Part shown: positions 1-7,620 of the stretch, in pieces
How positions within the stretch are numbered: position 1 is the first letter of the stretch
How the letters are laid out: each line of letters opens with the position of its first letter
Source: Anaerolineaceae bacterium
GTDB lineage: Bacteria; Chloroflexota; Anaerolineae; Anaerolineales; Villigracilaceae
Assembly: GCA_003598975.1 (NCBI GenBank)
Contig: QZIJ01000018.1
Span: 1 to 32,171, forward strand
Direction of reading: 5' to 3'
DNA: 32,171 bases
Position numbers and translations under genes: made by a program
The notes under the pieces: generated by a model
Told to the model about the DNA's origin: nothing
What the model saw: only the letters and a program-made list of their open reading frames with translations
Databases searched by the model: none

Positions 1-914
1 TTCAGGATTTCATCCAGTTTGGCCGCGTCGAAATTGGATTCGAACGCCGCAAAGTTTCCCTCATCGGGGACGATAATCGTCATCGCGGCGGTCTGACCCG
101 CGTAGGGCAACTCAACCGCCTGGTATCCGTCGCCGCTGACGTAGGGGATTCCCGTCAGGCCGTCGGACATCATTTTCACTTGAGTCTCGGAACCGTCCAG
201 CAAGTGGAATGGCGCATCGTAAGTGTTGTTGGGATCGAATTTGGTGAGCCAATCCGCTTTGAAATAAATGGCATTGACCAGCACCATGCGAGTCCGTTCG
301 TTGAGCACGCCCTGTGGAAGCAGGTCTTTGATCTTGTCTTTGGTTTGGTCTTCCACCCAGCCGTTTATTTCCTTGCGGACGGCTTCATACTGGTTGATAA
401 AATCCGCCAGGTTTATCCCCGCGCCATAGTTGACCGCCACCGTGTCGAGGAATTCCTGCACGAAGGGATAGGTCTGCTCGGCCCAGACGGCATTGGCGAT
501 GTTGAGTTGCAGGGGCGTCTGGTCCTTGCTCGCGTTTTCGCCGCGTTTGGCAAGTTCCAGGTCGAGGGCGTTGAACGCGGCGTGGATGTCCTGCCCGCGG
601 AAATGAAGGACATCTGCCATTTGGGATTCGGTTTCGCCGCGCGCGCCTGCGTACGTCATCGCGAGGGCGAGGGAAATGCTGTACGGAGACAGGATCAAGT
701 TCCCGTCCGAGGAACGAAGCGAACGGTACAGGTCCAGGGCGAAGACGTTGTTCCCGCGCACGAGCGAGTCCATGCGCGCCGTATCCACGCTTGGATTGGT
801 CTCGCGTTGCAGGTTGGACTGTGCCACGTTGACGGCGGGTGATGGGCTCCCGCAAGCAGAAAGCAGGATGGCGAGGGCGGTTAGTCCGACAAAAAGTGAT
901 TTCGGGATTTTCAT
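1..914 (-). CDS. Serpin-family lipoprotein, C-terminus outside the window
   Basis: Serine protease inhibitor of the serpin superfamily, predicted to sit as a lipoprotein on the outer face of the membrane and to trap serine or cysteine proteases. The reading frame is open from the ATG at 912-914 to base 1, giving about 304 residues out of the roughly 400 usual for serpins. A lipoprotein signal peptide ends in LLSAC (Cys21). The mature part has the serpin helix A/B region with NLILSPYSISLALAMTYAGA at about residues 75-94, followed by GETESQM, and the sheet elements ending in VELPYAG and MTIIVPDEG. The reactive-centre loop lies beyond the window, so inhibitory ability and target specificity cannot be judged. 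An AAGGAG ribosome site precedes the start by five bases. It is divergent from the ubiB-like gene. Family assignment is firm. Confidence 0.9.
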   Translation of the reverse strand, partial: MKIPKSLFVGLTALAILLSACGSPSPAVNVAQSNLQRETNPSVDTARMDSLVRGNNVFALDLYRSLRSSDGNLILSPYSISLALAMTYAGARGETESQMADVLHFRGQDIHAAFNALDLELAKRGENASKDQTPLQLNIANAVWAEQTYPFVQEFLDTVAVNYGAGINLADFINQYEAVRKEINGWVEDQTKDKIKDLLPQGVLNERTRMVLVNAIYFKADWLTKFDPNNTYDAPFHLLDGSETQVKMMSDGLTGIPYVSGDGYQAVELPYAGQTAAMTIIVPDEGNFAAFESNFDAAKLDEIL

Positions 915-973
915 TGGTTCTCCTTTCGGAAAGAGGACGAATCAGCGGCGATATTTGTTTCCAGGGTGGGTGA

Positions 974-979
974 TACAAT
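974..979 (+). promoter_or_regulatory. -10 box of the ubiB-like gene
   Basis: TACAAT lies 25 bases before the ATG at 1005, with TTGGAG at 994-999 as the ribosome site. No clear -35 element is visible. The box also supports the 1005 start over the GTG at 966, because translation could not start upstream of a promoter that lies after 966. Confidence 0.5.
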
Positions 980-1004
980 CAATTATTCCACAATTGGAGC
1001 TTGC

Positions 1005-2684
1005 ATGAAATCCCCCAACCTGCGCGGACGGTATCTCCGCATCCTGACGTTTTTCGCGGGCGTGATCGTCCGCTTCACCTACTGGGAAATCGTTTTGCGC
1101 CATCTCGGTTTTCGTCCGCTTGTGCGCAAGACGCGTTCGGAACGCTTTCGCCGCGAAGCCGTCCGTTTCCGCGCGCTGGCCATCCGCATGGGCGGTGTGA
1201 TGATTAAGGTGGGTCAGTTCCTGTCCTCGCGGTTGGATGTGCTTCCACCTGAGATCACCGACACGCTGGCGGATTTGCAGGACGAAGTCCCCGCGGAGAC
1301 ATTCAAGGATATTCGTCAACTGGCTGAGCAGGAACTCGGTGCGTCCCTCGCAGAGAAGTTCGACTGGTTCGACGCGGAACCGCTCGCTGCGGCCTCCCTC
1401 GGTCAGGTTCACCGCGCCCGACTCAAAGTCGAGGATGACGCGGGATTTCGGGACGTGGTTGTCAAGGTACAGCGTCCGAACATCGCCTCCATCGTGGACG
1501 TGGACCTGTCCGCCCTCCGAAGGGTGGGGGACTGGCTGATGCGTTACCGCCCGATCCGTGAGCACGCGGATGTCCCCGCGTTGTTGCGCGAGTTTTCGTC
1601 CACGGTGCGGGAGGAGATTGATTACATCAAGGAGGCCGAGAACGCGCGGACGTTCTACGAGAATTTCAAAGACGACCGCGATGTCCACGTGCCGCGCGTG
1701 GTGGGCGGCCTGACCACCCTGCGCGTCCTGACGCTGGAGGATGTGTACGCCATCAAGATCACAGACTACGACGCAATCACCGCGGCAGGCATTGACCGAG
1801 GCGCGGTGGCCTGCAAACTATTGGCCGTGTACCTCAAGCAGATCTTCGAAGACGGATTCTTCCACGCCGACCCTCACCCAGGCAATTTGTTCGTCACGCC
1901 CCTGCCACCGAAAAAGGGAAGCAAGAAAGTGCGCTGGCAGTTGACCTTCGTGGACTTTGGCATGGTAGGCCGCGTGCCAGAGGGGACGCAGGAGGGATTG
2001 CGCGAATTGGTGATCGGCGTCGGGACGAAGGACGCGGGGCGGGTGGTGCGTTCCTATCGGTTGCTCAACGCCCTTTTGCCCGGCGCGGATTTGAAGAGGA
2101 TCGAGCAAGTGGAGGCGCAGGCCTTCGACCGTTTCTGGGGCATGTCCATGAGCGACCTGCGGAAAACCAGCCCTGAGGAGATTCGGAAATTTGCCCACCA
2201 GTATCGCGACCTCATGCTTTCGATGCCGTTCCAGGTGCCGAATGACCTGTTGATGTTGGTGCGGTGCGTGGCAATCCTTTCTGGGATGTGCACGGGACTC
2301 GACCCGAATTTCAACCTGTGGACACAACTCGCGCCCTACGCGCAGAAAATGATCGCGTCCGATTCCGATTCGGGGCTGGATGTGATTCTGGATCAACTCG
2401 GTGAAATGCTCCAGGTTTTGGCCGCGCTTCCGTCGCAGGCCAGCCGCGTCCTGTCACAGATGGAATCGGGCGGGTTGACCGTCCAAGCGCCGCAGGTGAC
2501 GAGTGAAGTGCGCGGCCTCAGCCGATCCGTGGACAGGCTGACGGGCGGAGTCATCTTCGCGGCGTTGCTGGTCGGCGGCGTGATGCTTCTCAACGCGGGG
2601 AACGTCACCGCGGGGAATATTTTCCTCGGCGCGGCAGGAGCATCTCTGTTATGGGTCTTGTTTGCGGGAAGGGGGAAGGGGTAA
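1005..2684 (+). CDS. ABC1/UbiB-family atypical protein kinase
   Basis: Member of the UbiB/ADCK family, membrane-associated kinase-like ATPases linked to quinone or other prenyl-lipid metabolism. The 559-residue product has the family signatures in order: KxGQ (KVGQ, residues 68-71), the alanine-rich loop AAASLGQVHRA (128-138), the lysine of VVVKVQRP (154), the metal-binding HADPHPGN (287-294) and DFGM (317-320). The last 40 or so residues are hydrophobic and form one or two membrane helices. The ATG at 1005 is chosen because it has a TTGGAG site and follows the TACAAT box; an in-frame GTG at 966 lies upstream of that box. It appears to be a single-gene unit, as the next genes are on the other strand. 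The family is sure; the substrate is not known. Confidence 0.93.
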   Translation: MKSPNLRGRYLRILTFFAGVIVRFTYWEIVLRHLGFRPLVRKTRSERFRREAVRFRALAIRMGGVMIKVGQFLSSRLDVLPPEITDTLADLQDEVPAETFKDIRQLAEQELGASLAEKFDWFDAEPLAAASLGQVHRARLKVEDDAGFRDVVVKVQRPNIASIVDVDLSALRRVGDWLMRYRPIREHADVPALLREFSSTVREEIDYIKEAENARTFYENFKDDRDVHVPRVVGGLTTLRVLTLEDVYAIKITDYDAITAAGIDRGAVACKLLAVYLKQIFEDGFFHADPHPGNLFVTPLPPKKGSKKVRWQLTFVDFGMVGRVPEGTQEGLRELVIGVGTKDAGRVVRSYRLLNALLPGADLKRIEQVEAQAFDRFWGMSMSDLRKTSPEEIRKFAHQYRDLMLSMPFQVPNDLLMLVRCVAILSGMCTGLDPNFNLWTQLAPYAQKMIASDSDSGLDVILDQLGEMLQVLAALPSQASRVLSQMESGGLTVQAPQVTSEVRGLSRSVDRLTGGVIFAALLVGGVMLLNAGNVTAGNIFLGAAGASLLWVLFAGRGKG

Positions 2685-2690
2685 AAGTCT

Positions 2691-2791
2691 GTACACGGAT
2701 TGCACGGATATTTAACAAATCCATGCAATCCGTCAAATCCGCGTAACACCTGCACTGCACCGAACGCAGTGCGGTGCAAGTGTCCGTGTAC
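2691..2791. repeat. Dispersed imperfect palindrome between ubiB-like and small-protein genes
   Basis: The segment begins GTACACGGA (2691-2699) and ends TCCGTGTAC (2783-2791), and inside has repeated short blocks of the ACGGATT/AATCCG type plus a GCACTGC/GCAGTGC hairpin (from about 2751). This style of repeat is common in intergenic regions of many bacteria. It separates two convergent genes and could end transcription from both, though no T-run follows. Confidence 0.6.
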
Positions 2792-2802
2792 GGGTTTTGG
2801 GC

Positions 2803-3024
2803 CTACTCTTTTTCGTCCATCCGCTGGATGGCGGAATCGAGCAGACTGCGCATGGCGAGCAGCATTTCCTTGCGCGCCGCGCGGCGGTGTTCGATGAAGC
2901 CTTCGGGGAGGAGAAGCTTTGCAGCCTCCCGCATCTCCTTACGTGCTTTGCGATAATGCTCGCGCGTCTCTTCAGGGATGCGTTCCTTCATCTTGGATAC
3001 GCGTTCAGATTTTTTGGTTGCCAT
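2803..3024 (-). CDS. Small charged helical protein, function unknown
   Basis: Not recognised. It encodes 73 residues, very rich in Lys, Arg, Glu and Met, with no membrane segment or cysteine; the composition and spacing predict one or two long amphipathic helices. Two similar stretches can be seen, ETREHYRKARKEMREAAKLL (residues 19-38) and the later HRRAARKEMLLAMRSLL, each with an ARKEM core, suggesting an internal duplication or a helical hairpin. That it is a real gene is supported by AAGGAG eight bases before the ATG and by a TATAAT box about 24 bases upstream. It may bind nucleic acid or another protein, but that is a guess from composition. Confidence 0.7.
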   Translation of the reverse strand: MATKKSERVSKMKERIPEETREHYRKARKEMREAAKLLLPEGFIEHRRAARKEMLLAMRSLLDSAIQRMDEKE

Positions 3025-3047
3025 AAGAATCTCCTTGTTGCACTTTG

Positions 3048-3053
3048 ATTATA
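3048..3053 (-). promoter_or_regulatory. -10 box of the small charged protein gene
   Basis: On the minus strand a perfect TATAAT lies 23 bases before the ATG at 3024, with the AAGGAG ribosome site between. No convincing -35 element is seen. It lies between the cyclophilin stop codon and this gene, so the small gene can be transcribed independently of the cyclophilin gene. Confidence 0.6.
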
Positions 3054-3083
3054 GCACTGAGCAAATCGAAAGTGGGAGCCGCG

Positions 3084-3725
3084 TTACTGTTCCGTGATGG
3101 TGATATTCTCGATGGCGTCACCGGGCGTGGTGGCCGTGTCGGGATCGCGGCGGGTGATGCTGTTGACCACGTCCATGCCTTCGATGACTTGTCCAAAGAT
3201 GGTGTGAAGACCGGTCAAGTGGGGAGTGGGGGCAAAGGTGATGAAGAACTGACTCCCATTTGTGTTCGGACCTGAATTTGCCATGGCCAGGATGCCTGCT
3301 TTATCGAAAGTCAAATCGCTGAATTCATCCTGGAATTCATAGCCAGGTCCGCCCATGCCTGTACCAGTTGGGTCGCCGCCCTGCGCCATGAACCCGTCAA
3401 TGACGCGGTGGAAAGTGGTGCCGTCGTAGTAGCCAGAACGCGCCAGTTTGACGAAATTGTCCACGGTGATGGGAGCCTTGTCGGGGAATAACTGGATGAC
3501 GAACTCGCCGCCATTTTCCATTTTGACGGTGGCAAAGTATTGCTTGTTCACGTCAATTGTCAGGTCTTCGGGCATTTTGCTTTTGGCGGGCAGCATGGAC
3601 CACAGAATAACAATGCCGATCACTGCCATCACACCGATGGCAACCCATTTGATGATCTGCTCCTGGCGGGCGGCTTTGGCACGCGCCTCCCGCAGTGCCT
3701 GTCTTTTGCTTTGCTTCATGGACAT
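3084..3725 (-). CDS. Membrane-anchored cyclophilin-type peptidyl-prolyl isomerase
   Basis: Catalyses cis-trans isomerisation of proline peptide bonds, probably helping fold exported proteins. The 213-residue product has a basic N-terminus (residues 4-22), one membrane helix (about 27-45, uncleaved anchor type) and a cyclophilin domain (about 62-212). Catalytic residues are in place: Arg107 and Phe112, Gln115 in [18 protein letters not shown], and the [16 protein letters not shown] segment (149-164). The position equivalent to the human CypA tryptophan is Leu (TGLHTIFG, 171-178), as in many bacterial cyclophilins that bind cyclosporin poorly. AAGGAG lies nine bases before the ATG at 3725; an in-frame ATG two codons later is an alternative. 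A TAGAAT box at 3751-3756 is a likely promoter. Confidence 0.93.
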   Translation of the reverse strand: MSMKQSKRQALREARAKAARQEQIIKWVAIGVMAVIGIVILWSMLPAKSKMPEDLTIDVNKQYFATVKMENGGEFVIQLFPDKAPITVDNFVKLARSGYYDGTTFHRVIDGFMAQGGDPTGTGMGGPGYEFQDEFSDLTFDKAGILAMANSGPNTNGSQFFITFAPTPHLTGLHTIFGQVIEGMDVVNSITRRDPDTATTPGDAIENITITEQ

Positions 3726-3750
3726 ATTTTACTTCTCCTTTTATCTGCCT

Positions 3751-3756
3751 ATTCTA
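3751..3756 (-). promoter_or_regulatory. -10 box of the cyclophilin gene
   Basis: TAGAAT on the minus strand, 25 bases before the ATG at 3725. The AAGGAG site lies between. No clear -35 box. Confidence 0.4.
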
Positions 3757-3818
3757 AGCAGAAATGACATTGGATGCCAGTGGGATGTTGTTGGGTAAAT
3801 CGCCAATTTGTCGGTTAA

Positions 3819-3852
3819 ACGGTGGAGCGGGATGACAATCCCGCTCCACCGT
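3819..3852 (-). terminator. Hairpin after the PadR/DUF2812 operon
   Basis: A perfect inverted repeat with 14-base arms (ACGGTGGAGCGGGA) and a 6-base loop lies 35 bases past the DUF2812 stop codon. On the minus strand only three T residues follow, so it is a weak intrinsic terminator or a dispersed palindrome serving as one. Confidence 0.55.
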
Positions 3853-3886
3853 TGGTGCGTGGCCGCCAGAATTTTCCGACCTGACC

Positions 3887-4411
3887 TCAAATTTTTTTCT
3901 TCAGCTTCATCACGCGTGTTGCGATCCTGACCACCGCGTAAACGTAGATGAGAAAGATGACCAGGTAGATGCCCCACAGGATTGCACCCGCTGGGCTATT
4001 GGTGTATTCGGTTACCGTGCGGAGATTGATCATCATGATGGGCAGGAAGATGATCAGGATGGTCAGCAGACGTCCGTATTTCTGCATCTTAGACTCGACG
4101 TCGGTGTAGATTTCGGGCGCGGACCCGTCGGCGCTGGGTTTGCGGAAGTACTGCCACCCGCCCATTTGTCCAAGATGGACCCAGCCCGCGTCACGAAAGA
4201 GCTGGAAGTACTCATCCCGTTTGGTGGACGACGTGATGAAATCCATGCGGTAGGTGAAATCCTGCGCCGCGCCGCGCTCGAAGGTGTAGACGGTCGGGAA
4301 GGGCAGTTCGCGCAGGTGCCAGCCTTGCAGGGACATTTCCCGCAGCCAGGCCTCTTCCTTCTCATCCTGCCAGGCCCAAAAGACTTTGAATTTTTTTATT
4401 GTCTCGTTCAT
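3887..4411 (-). CDS. DUF2812-domain membrane protein, partner of PadR
   Basis: A 174-residue protein of the DUF2812 family, whose members usually lie directly behind a PadR-type repressor gene, as here. The N-terminal soluble domain (about 1-105) has the family features: KFKVFWAWQDEKEEAWLREM, GWHL, and a paired aromatic-rich repeat ending in DAGW and GGWQYFRKP. Two membrane helices follow (about 114-135 and 146-166) and the tail is lysine-rich. The biochemical role is not established; co-regulation with PadR suggests an envelope stress or drug-response function. The ATG at 4411 was chosen over the longer frame to 4453 because it has GAGGAAG upstream and the family consensus begins there. The gap to padR is 13 bases. 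Confidence 0.85.
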   Translation of the reverse strand: MNETIKKFKVFWAWQDEKEEAWLREMSLQGWHLRELPFPTVYTFERGAAQDFTYRMDFITSSTKRDEYFQLFRDAGWVHLGQMGGWQYFRKPSADGSAPEIYTDVESKMQKYGRLLTILIIFLPIMMINLRTVTEYTNSPAGAILWGIYLVIFLIYVYAVVRIATRVMKLKKKI

Positions 4412-4424
4412 TTCTTCCTCTCTT

Positions 4425-4748
4425 TCACAACTGCGGCAGGACAGCCTGTCCATTTTTGGACATGATCCTCAGCCGCTCCACTTGTTCTGCCAGCACCAGC
4501 TTCCCTTTTCTGGTCAGGGCATAAGATTTGCGACGTTCCTCCTCCTTGACCATCTGAATCAGCCCTTCCTTTTCCAGCGTGCTGAACGCGCCGTAGAGCG
4601 TGCCTGGACCGATGATCACTTTGCCTTCGCTGATGGCCTCCACTTTTTGCATCACGCCGTAGCCGTGCAGCGGTTCGACCAGCGACAGCATGATGTAGTA
4701 GGTGGATTCAGAGAGGGGGAGGTATTTGGTGATATTTTCAGTTACCAT
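4425..4748 (-). CDS. PadR-family transcriptional repressor
   Basis: A 107-residue PadR-type winged-helix regulator of the short (PadR-s1) class. Characteristic segments are LSESTYYIMLSLVEPLHGYGVMQ (12-34), the recognition-helix region ending in GPGTLYGAFSTLEKEGLI (47-64) and the wing with RRKSYALTRKG (72-82). Such proteins are dimers that repress their own operon and release on binding a ligand. The start at 4748 is chosen because a strong promoter lies just upstream (4777-4805); the longer in-frame start at 4898 lies ahead of it. The promoter region holds palindromes that are the likely operator. The ligand cannot be predicted. Confidence 0.93.
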   Translation of the reverse strand: MVTENITKYLPLSESTYYIMLSLVEPLHGYGVMQKVEAISEGKVIIGPGTLYGAFSTLEKEGLIQMVKEEERRKSYALTRKGKLVLAEQVERLRIMSKNGQAVLPQL

Positions 4749-4761
4749 ATCGTTCTCCGTT

Positions 4762-4805
4762 ATATCGAATAACGATATATTATCATACGATATATCGGCT
4801 GTCAA
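4762..4805 (-). promoter_or_regulatory. padR promoter with palindromic operator
   Basis: On the minus strand TTGACA (4800-4805) and TAATAT (4777-4782) are separated by exactly 17 bases, a near-consensus promoter. A perfect palindrome CGATATATCG (4788-4797) fills the spacer, and a second inverted repeat ATATCG-N5-CGATAT (4762-4778) overlaps the -10 box and extends downstream. A dimeric regulator bound there would block RNA polymerase, which fits PadR autorepression. Confidence 0.8.
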
Positions 4806-4823
4806 TATATGCAAGTTGGCAGT

Positions 4824-4852
4824 TTGAGGATATTTTGTGTCCCGAGTAGAAT
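4824..4852 (+). promoter_or_regulatory. Promoter of the peptidase C26 gene
   Basis: TTGAGG (4824-4829) and TAGAAT (4847-4852) are 17 bases apart and point towards the ATG at 4873. The promoter is divergent from that of padR, and the two -35 boxes are only about 18 bases apart, so PadR binding could also affect this gene. Confidence 0.6.
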
Positions 4853-4872
4853 TCAGCCAAAGGAAATTTTCC

Positions 4873-5583
4873 ATGCAACGTCCCCTCATTGGAATCACCG
4901 CCCGTCACGTCAACACAAGTGAAGGACTTCCCGCCGTGCGGATTCTGCGCGCCTATGTGACCGCCATCGTGGATGCGGGCGGCGCGCCGATCCTCATCCC
5001 GCCCGAACTGCCCGAAGGCTGCTGGCGCGTCCTTCTGGACCGATTGGACGGGGTGCTGTTTTCTGGTGGCGCGGACATCGGCCTCGAGCATTTCGACGGC
5101 GAGCCGCATCCCACCGTGGATGTGGAACCCGTCCGTGACGCGCTCGAACTGCCTCTCCTGCGCGCCGCCGTGGACGCGGACAAACCCCTGCTGGGAATCT
5201 GCCGCGGCTTCCAGGTGATGAACGTGGCCCTCGGCGGGACGTTGTACACGCACATCCTCGACCAACTTCCCAACGCGCTCCAACACGATTGGCATGACAA
5301 GCCGCGCGACACCCTCGCCCACTCCATCCGCGTAGAGGAGGGGACGCGTCTCGCGGAGATTCTCGGCGCGCCACTGTTGCAGGTGAACAGCCTCCATCAT
5401 CAGGGCATTAAGGATTTGGCTCCCAGCCTGAAAGCGACAGCCTATTCTCCCGACGGTCTCATCGAAGGCATCGAACTCCCCAATCACAAATTCGCGCTGG
5501 CCGTACAGTGGCATCCCGAATGGATGAGGAGCCACGAGGAGATGAGGAGGTTGTTCAGGATGTTTGTGGAGGCGGCAAAGTAG
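4873..5583 (+). CDS. Gamma-glutamyl-gamma-aminobutyrate hydrolase family protein (peptidase C26)
   Basis: Class I glutamine-amidotransferase-fold hydrolase like PuuD, which cleaves gamma-glutamyl amides such as gamma-glutamyl-GABA in polyamine breakdown. The 236-residue product shows the nucleophile Cys110 in GICRGFQ, the oxyanion region FSGGADI (63-69), HHQ (175-177), and the His214/Glu216 pair in VQWHPEW. Length matches the family. The ATG at 4873 has AAAGGAAA upstream and the family consensus (RPLIGIT) starts directly after; the longer frame from 4837 would begin upstream of the -10 box. No polyamine gene lies nearby, so the natural substrate is uncertain. Confidence 0.88.
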   Translation: MQRPLIGITARHVNTSEGLPAVRILRAYVTAIVDAGGAPILIPPELPEGCWRVLLDRLDGVLFSGGADIGLEHFDGEPHPTVDVEPVRDALELPLLRAAVDADKPLLGICRGFQVMNVALGGTLYTHILDQLPNALQHDWHDKPRDTLAHSIRVEEGTRLAEILGAPLLQVNSLHHQGIKDLAPSLKATAYSPDGLIEGIELPNHKFALAVQWHPEWMRSHEEMRRLFRMFVEAAK

Positions 5584-5621
5584 TCAGAAACCCGTTTTCT
5601 CCGAGAAAACGGGTTTCTGAC
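5583..5621. repeat. Perfect palindrome with 19-base arms after the peptidase C26 gene
   Basis: The arms read GTCAGAAACCCGTTTTCTC and its complement, separated by one base. The first arm begins on the last base of the stop codon at 5581-5583. It would form a strong hairpin in either direction, but no T-run follows, so it is better called a dispersed palindromic repeat that may also stop transcription. Confidence 0.75.
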
Positions 5622-5638
5622 TCGCGAAAAATACAACG

Positions 5639-5644
5639 TATAAT
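5639..5644 (+). promoter_or_regulatory. -10 box of the AT-rich lipoprotein gene
   Basis: A perfect TATAAT, 20 bases before the ATG at 5665, with GGGAGGAA between. The weak -35 match TCTGAC (5616-5621) is formed by the end of the palindromic repeat. Confidence 0.6.
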
Positions 5645-5664
5645 TGCGAGGGAGGAATTTCGAC

Positions 5665-6795
5665 ATGAGAAAATTCATTGGTTTTTCCTTTGTTTTTTGT
5701 ATCCTGGTTTCTGCCTGTGCTCCGACTGTGGCAACCACTCCCGTAATTCAAACGCCCTCGCTAACGCCGTTGCCTACCAGAACACTCTATTTTGCATGGA
5801 CGCGAACCTTTACTCCAGTCCCAACTCGGCCACTTCCTCCATCGCCAACGTTTACCCCATCGCTTACTTTTGTACCTTCAGTGACAAGTACACAACAGCC
5901 ACCTTTGGTTGAGCACCAGTGGCAACCGGAAACTGCATTGATTCTGGTTTATGAGACACCCGGTGATGGAGGGGGCTTTATTCCATATTCCATCCCTCCC
6001 TATTTTTCACTTTTTGCAGATGGCAGGTTGTTTGTTATTCGCCGTAATGAGGAGACTTGGAATTTTCAGGTATTCACCAAACAATTGAATCGCCAGGAAC
6101 TTTGCCAACACCTAAACACCTTGGATCAAATTGGTTTTTTGGATTACGATTCGACAACCTATCGGTTTTCTAATGGCAAAAGTTTTGGTAATGGTTCGCC
6201 AGGTATTCAAATTATTGTAAATGCATGGAAATCTCACGATTATGTTTATGATGGATTAAATGGCTATGTGGAAGACTGGTCTAATCTTGAATCGGTCAAA
6301 CCAAATTGGAGGCCTGTCATTCTTCCCGCTTTGCGAGACGCCTATAACTTTTTTAGTTTTTATCCAACTGGAAATCTGGAAATATATCATCCTGAACAAG
6401 TGGTTATTCGAGTGGCGCAATTAGATCAGCCAGGTTCGGATATTACATCAAAAGCAGTCAAATGGCCTCTTGTCGATCCTTCGTTGGCCAAACTGTTTGC
6501 TGAAGGAGGATTATCATTGCCCGATTTTGACCAGTATCTTATTATTGAAAACCTTGACGCTACCGCTGTTGATAATGCTATTAAGCATTCTTATTCTGAC
6601 AACGCATTTTTCTTCGAAATCATTGACGGAGTTAAAAAATATTACTCTATTTCCTATCGTCCTGTATTGCCTTATGAACTCCCCGAAGAACGTCTCTCAG
6701 TAATTCCTGCCCTGGGCACAAAAAAACCAAATTTCACGTTGACCTGTTATCCCTCTGACGGTATTCTGTCCATCCCAACACCTCCTACTCCATGA
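5665..6795 (+). CDS. Lipoprotein of unknown function with Thr/Pro-rich linker
   Basis: Not assignable to a known family. The 376-residue product starts with a lipoprotein signal peptide (lipobox VSAC, Cys18), followed by a low-complexity linker rich in TP, PT and PTFTPSLT (about 22-80) and a globular part of about 290 residues. The linker type is common in secreted proteins of Anaerolineae and keeps the domain away from the membrane. The domain is rich in Tyr, Phe, Asp and Asn. The ATG at 5665 has GGGAGGAA upstream. Codon use is much more AT-rich in the third position than that of its neighbours, a hint of transfer or weak expression. Its stop overlaps the murI start (ATGA at 6792-6795), so the two are translationally coupled. 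Confidence 0.8.
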   Translation: MRKFIGFSFVFCILVSACAPTVATTPVIQTPSLTPLPTRTLYFAWTRTFTPVPTRPLPPSPTFTPSLTFVPSVTSTQQPPLVEHQWQPETALILVYETPGDGGGFIPYSIPPYFSLFADGRLFVIRRNEETWNFQVFTKQLNRQELCQHLNTLDQIGFLDYDSTTYRFSNGKSFGNGSPGIQIIVNAWKSHDYVYDGLNGYVEDWSNLESVKPNWRPVILPALRDAYNFFSFYPTGNLEIYHPEQVVIRVAQLDQPGSDITSKAVKWPLVDPSLAKLFAEGGLSLPDFDQYLIIENLDATAVDNAIKHSYSDNAFFFEIIDGVKKYYSISYRPVLPYELPEERLSVIPALGTKKPNFTLTCYPSDGILSIPTPPTP

Positions 6796-7616
6796 CCAAT
6801 ACTTCATCAAACCCTATCGGTGTTTTCGACTCAGGCGTAGGCGGACTGTCCGTCCTGCGCGCGATGCGGACGTTGATGCCGAACGAGAATGTGATCTTCT
6901 TCGGCGATCAAGGACATGTGCCGTATGGGCCGCGTCCGCTGGAGGAGGTACGCGCCTTTTCGGAGGGGATCACGCGCTGGCTGTTGGACGAGGGCGCGAA
7001 GTTGATCGTGGTAGCGTGCAACACCGCCTCTGCCGCCGCGCTGACGTATCTGCGCGAAACCTTTCCCGACGTGAAATTCGTGGGGATGGAGCCTGCCGTC
7101 AAACCCGCGGCCGAGTGGACGCGTTCGCGCGTGGTGGGAGTCCTTGCCACGCCCGCGACCTTTCAGGGCGCGCTGTACGCTTCGGTGGTGGAGCGCTTTG
7201 CCAACGGCGTGGACATTTTGCAGAATACCTGTCCAGGCCTGGTGCAGGAGATCGAGAAGGGGAATTTGGATGGAGCAGAGACGCGCCGAATTTTAGAGTC
7301 CGCGCTGAGGCCGATGTTGGAGAAAAAGGTGGACACGGTGGTGCTGGGATGCACCCACTATCCGTTTGTGATTCCGCTCATCGAGCGGATTGTCGGAGAG
7401 TCGGTTCGGGTGATCGATCCCGCTCCCTCGGTGGCGAAACAGGTCGAACGTCTGTTGGAAGCGAATGGGGCGAGGAATATGTCATCGAGTCGCGGACGCG
7501 TCCAGTTTTACACGTCAGGCGACGCGGTCGCGGTCGAGTCGTTACTTCCGAAATTGTTGGGAGAGTCGGGAAAGGTGTCGCGTTTGACGTGGGATGGGGG
7601 ACGACTGGTCAGGTAG
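6792..7616 (+). CDS. murI: Glutamate racemase
   Basis: Converts L-glutamate to D-glutamate for peptidoglycan, a cytoplasmic cofactor-independent enzyme. The 274-residue protein has the family order GVFDSGVGGLSVLR (10-23, with Asp13 and Ser14), ACNTAS (75-80, catalytic Cys76), GMEPAVKPA (98-106) and GCTHYPF (186-192, catalytic Cys187 and His189). Full length for the family. The start overlaps the stop of the lipoprotein gene by four bases, implying coupling, and no separate promoter is seen. It converges with the deazaflavin-type gene with only four bases between the stops. Confidence 0.96.
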   Translation: MTNTSSNPIGVFDSGVGGLSVLRAMRTLMPNENVIFFGDQGHVPYGPRPLEEVRAFSEGITRWLLDEGAKLIVVACNTASAAALTYLRETFPDVKFVGMEPAVKPAAEWTRSRVVGVLATPATFQGALYASVVERFANGVDILQNTCPGLVQEIEKGNLDGAETRRILESALRPMLEKKVDTVVLGCTHYPFVIPLIERIVGESVRVIDPAPSVAKQVERLLEANGARNMSSSRGRVQFYTSGDAVAVESLLPKLLGESGKVSRLTWDGGRLVR

Positions 7617-7620
7617 GCGG

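Noticed and set aside
180-842. Plus-strand open frame of 220 codons opposite the serpin
   Set aside because: Antisense of the serpin gene, no ribosome site, and a composition of a shadow frame.
5583-5621. Intrinsic terminator after the C26 hydrolase
   Set aside because: The hairpin is strong but no T-run follows in either direction; kept as a repeat that may have a terminating effect.
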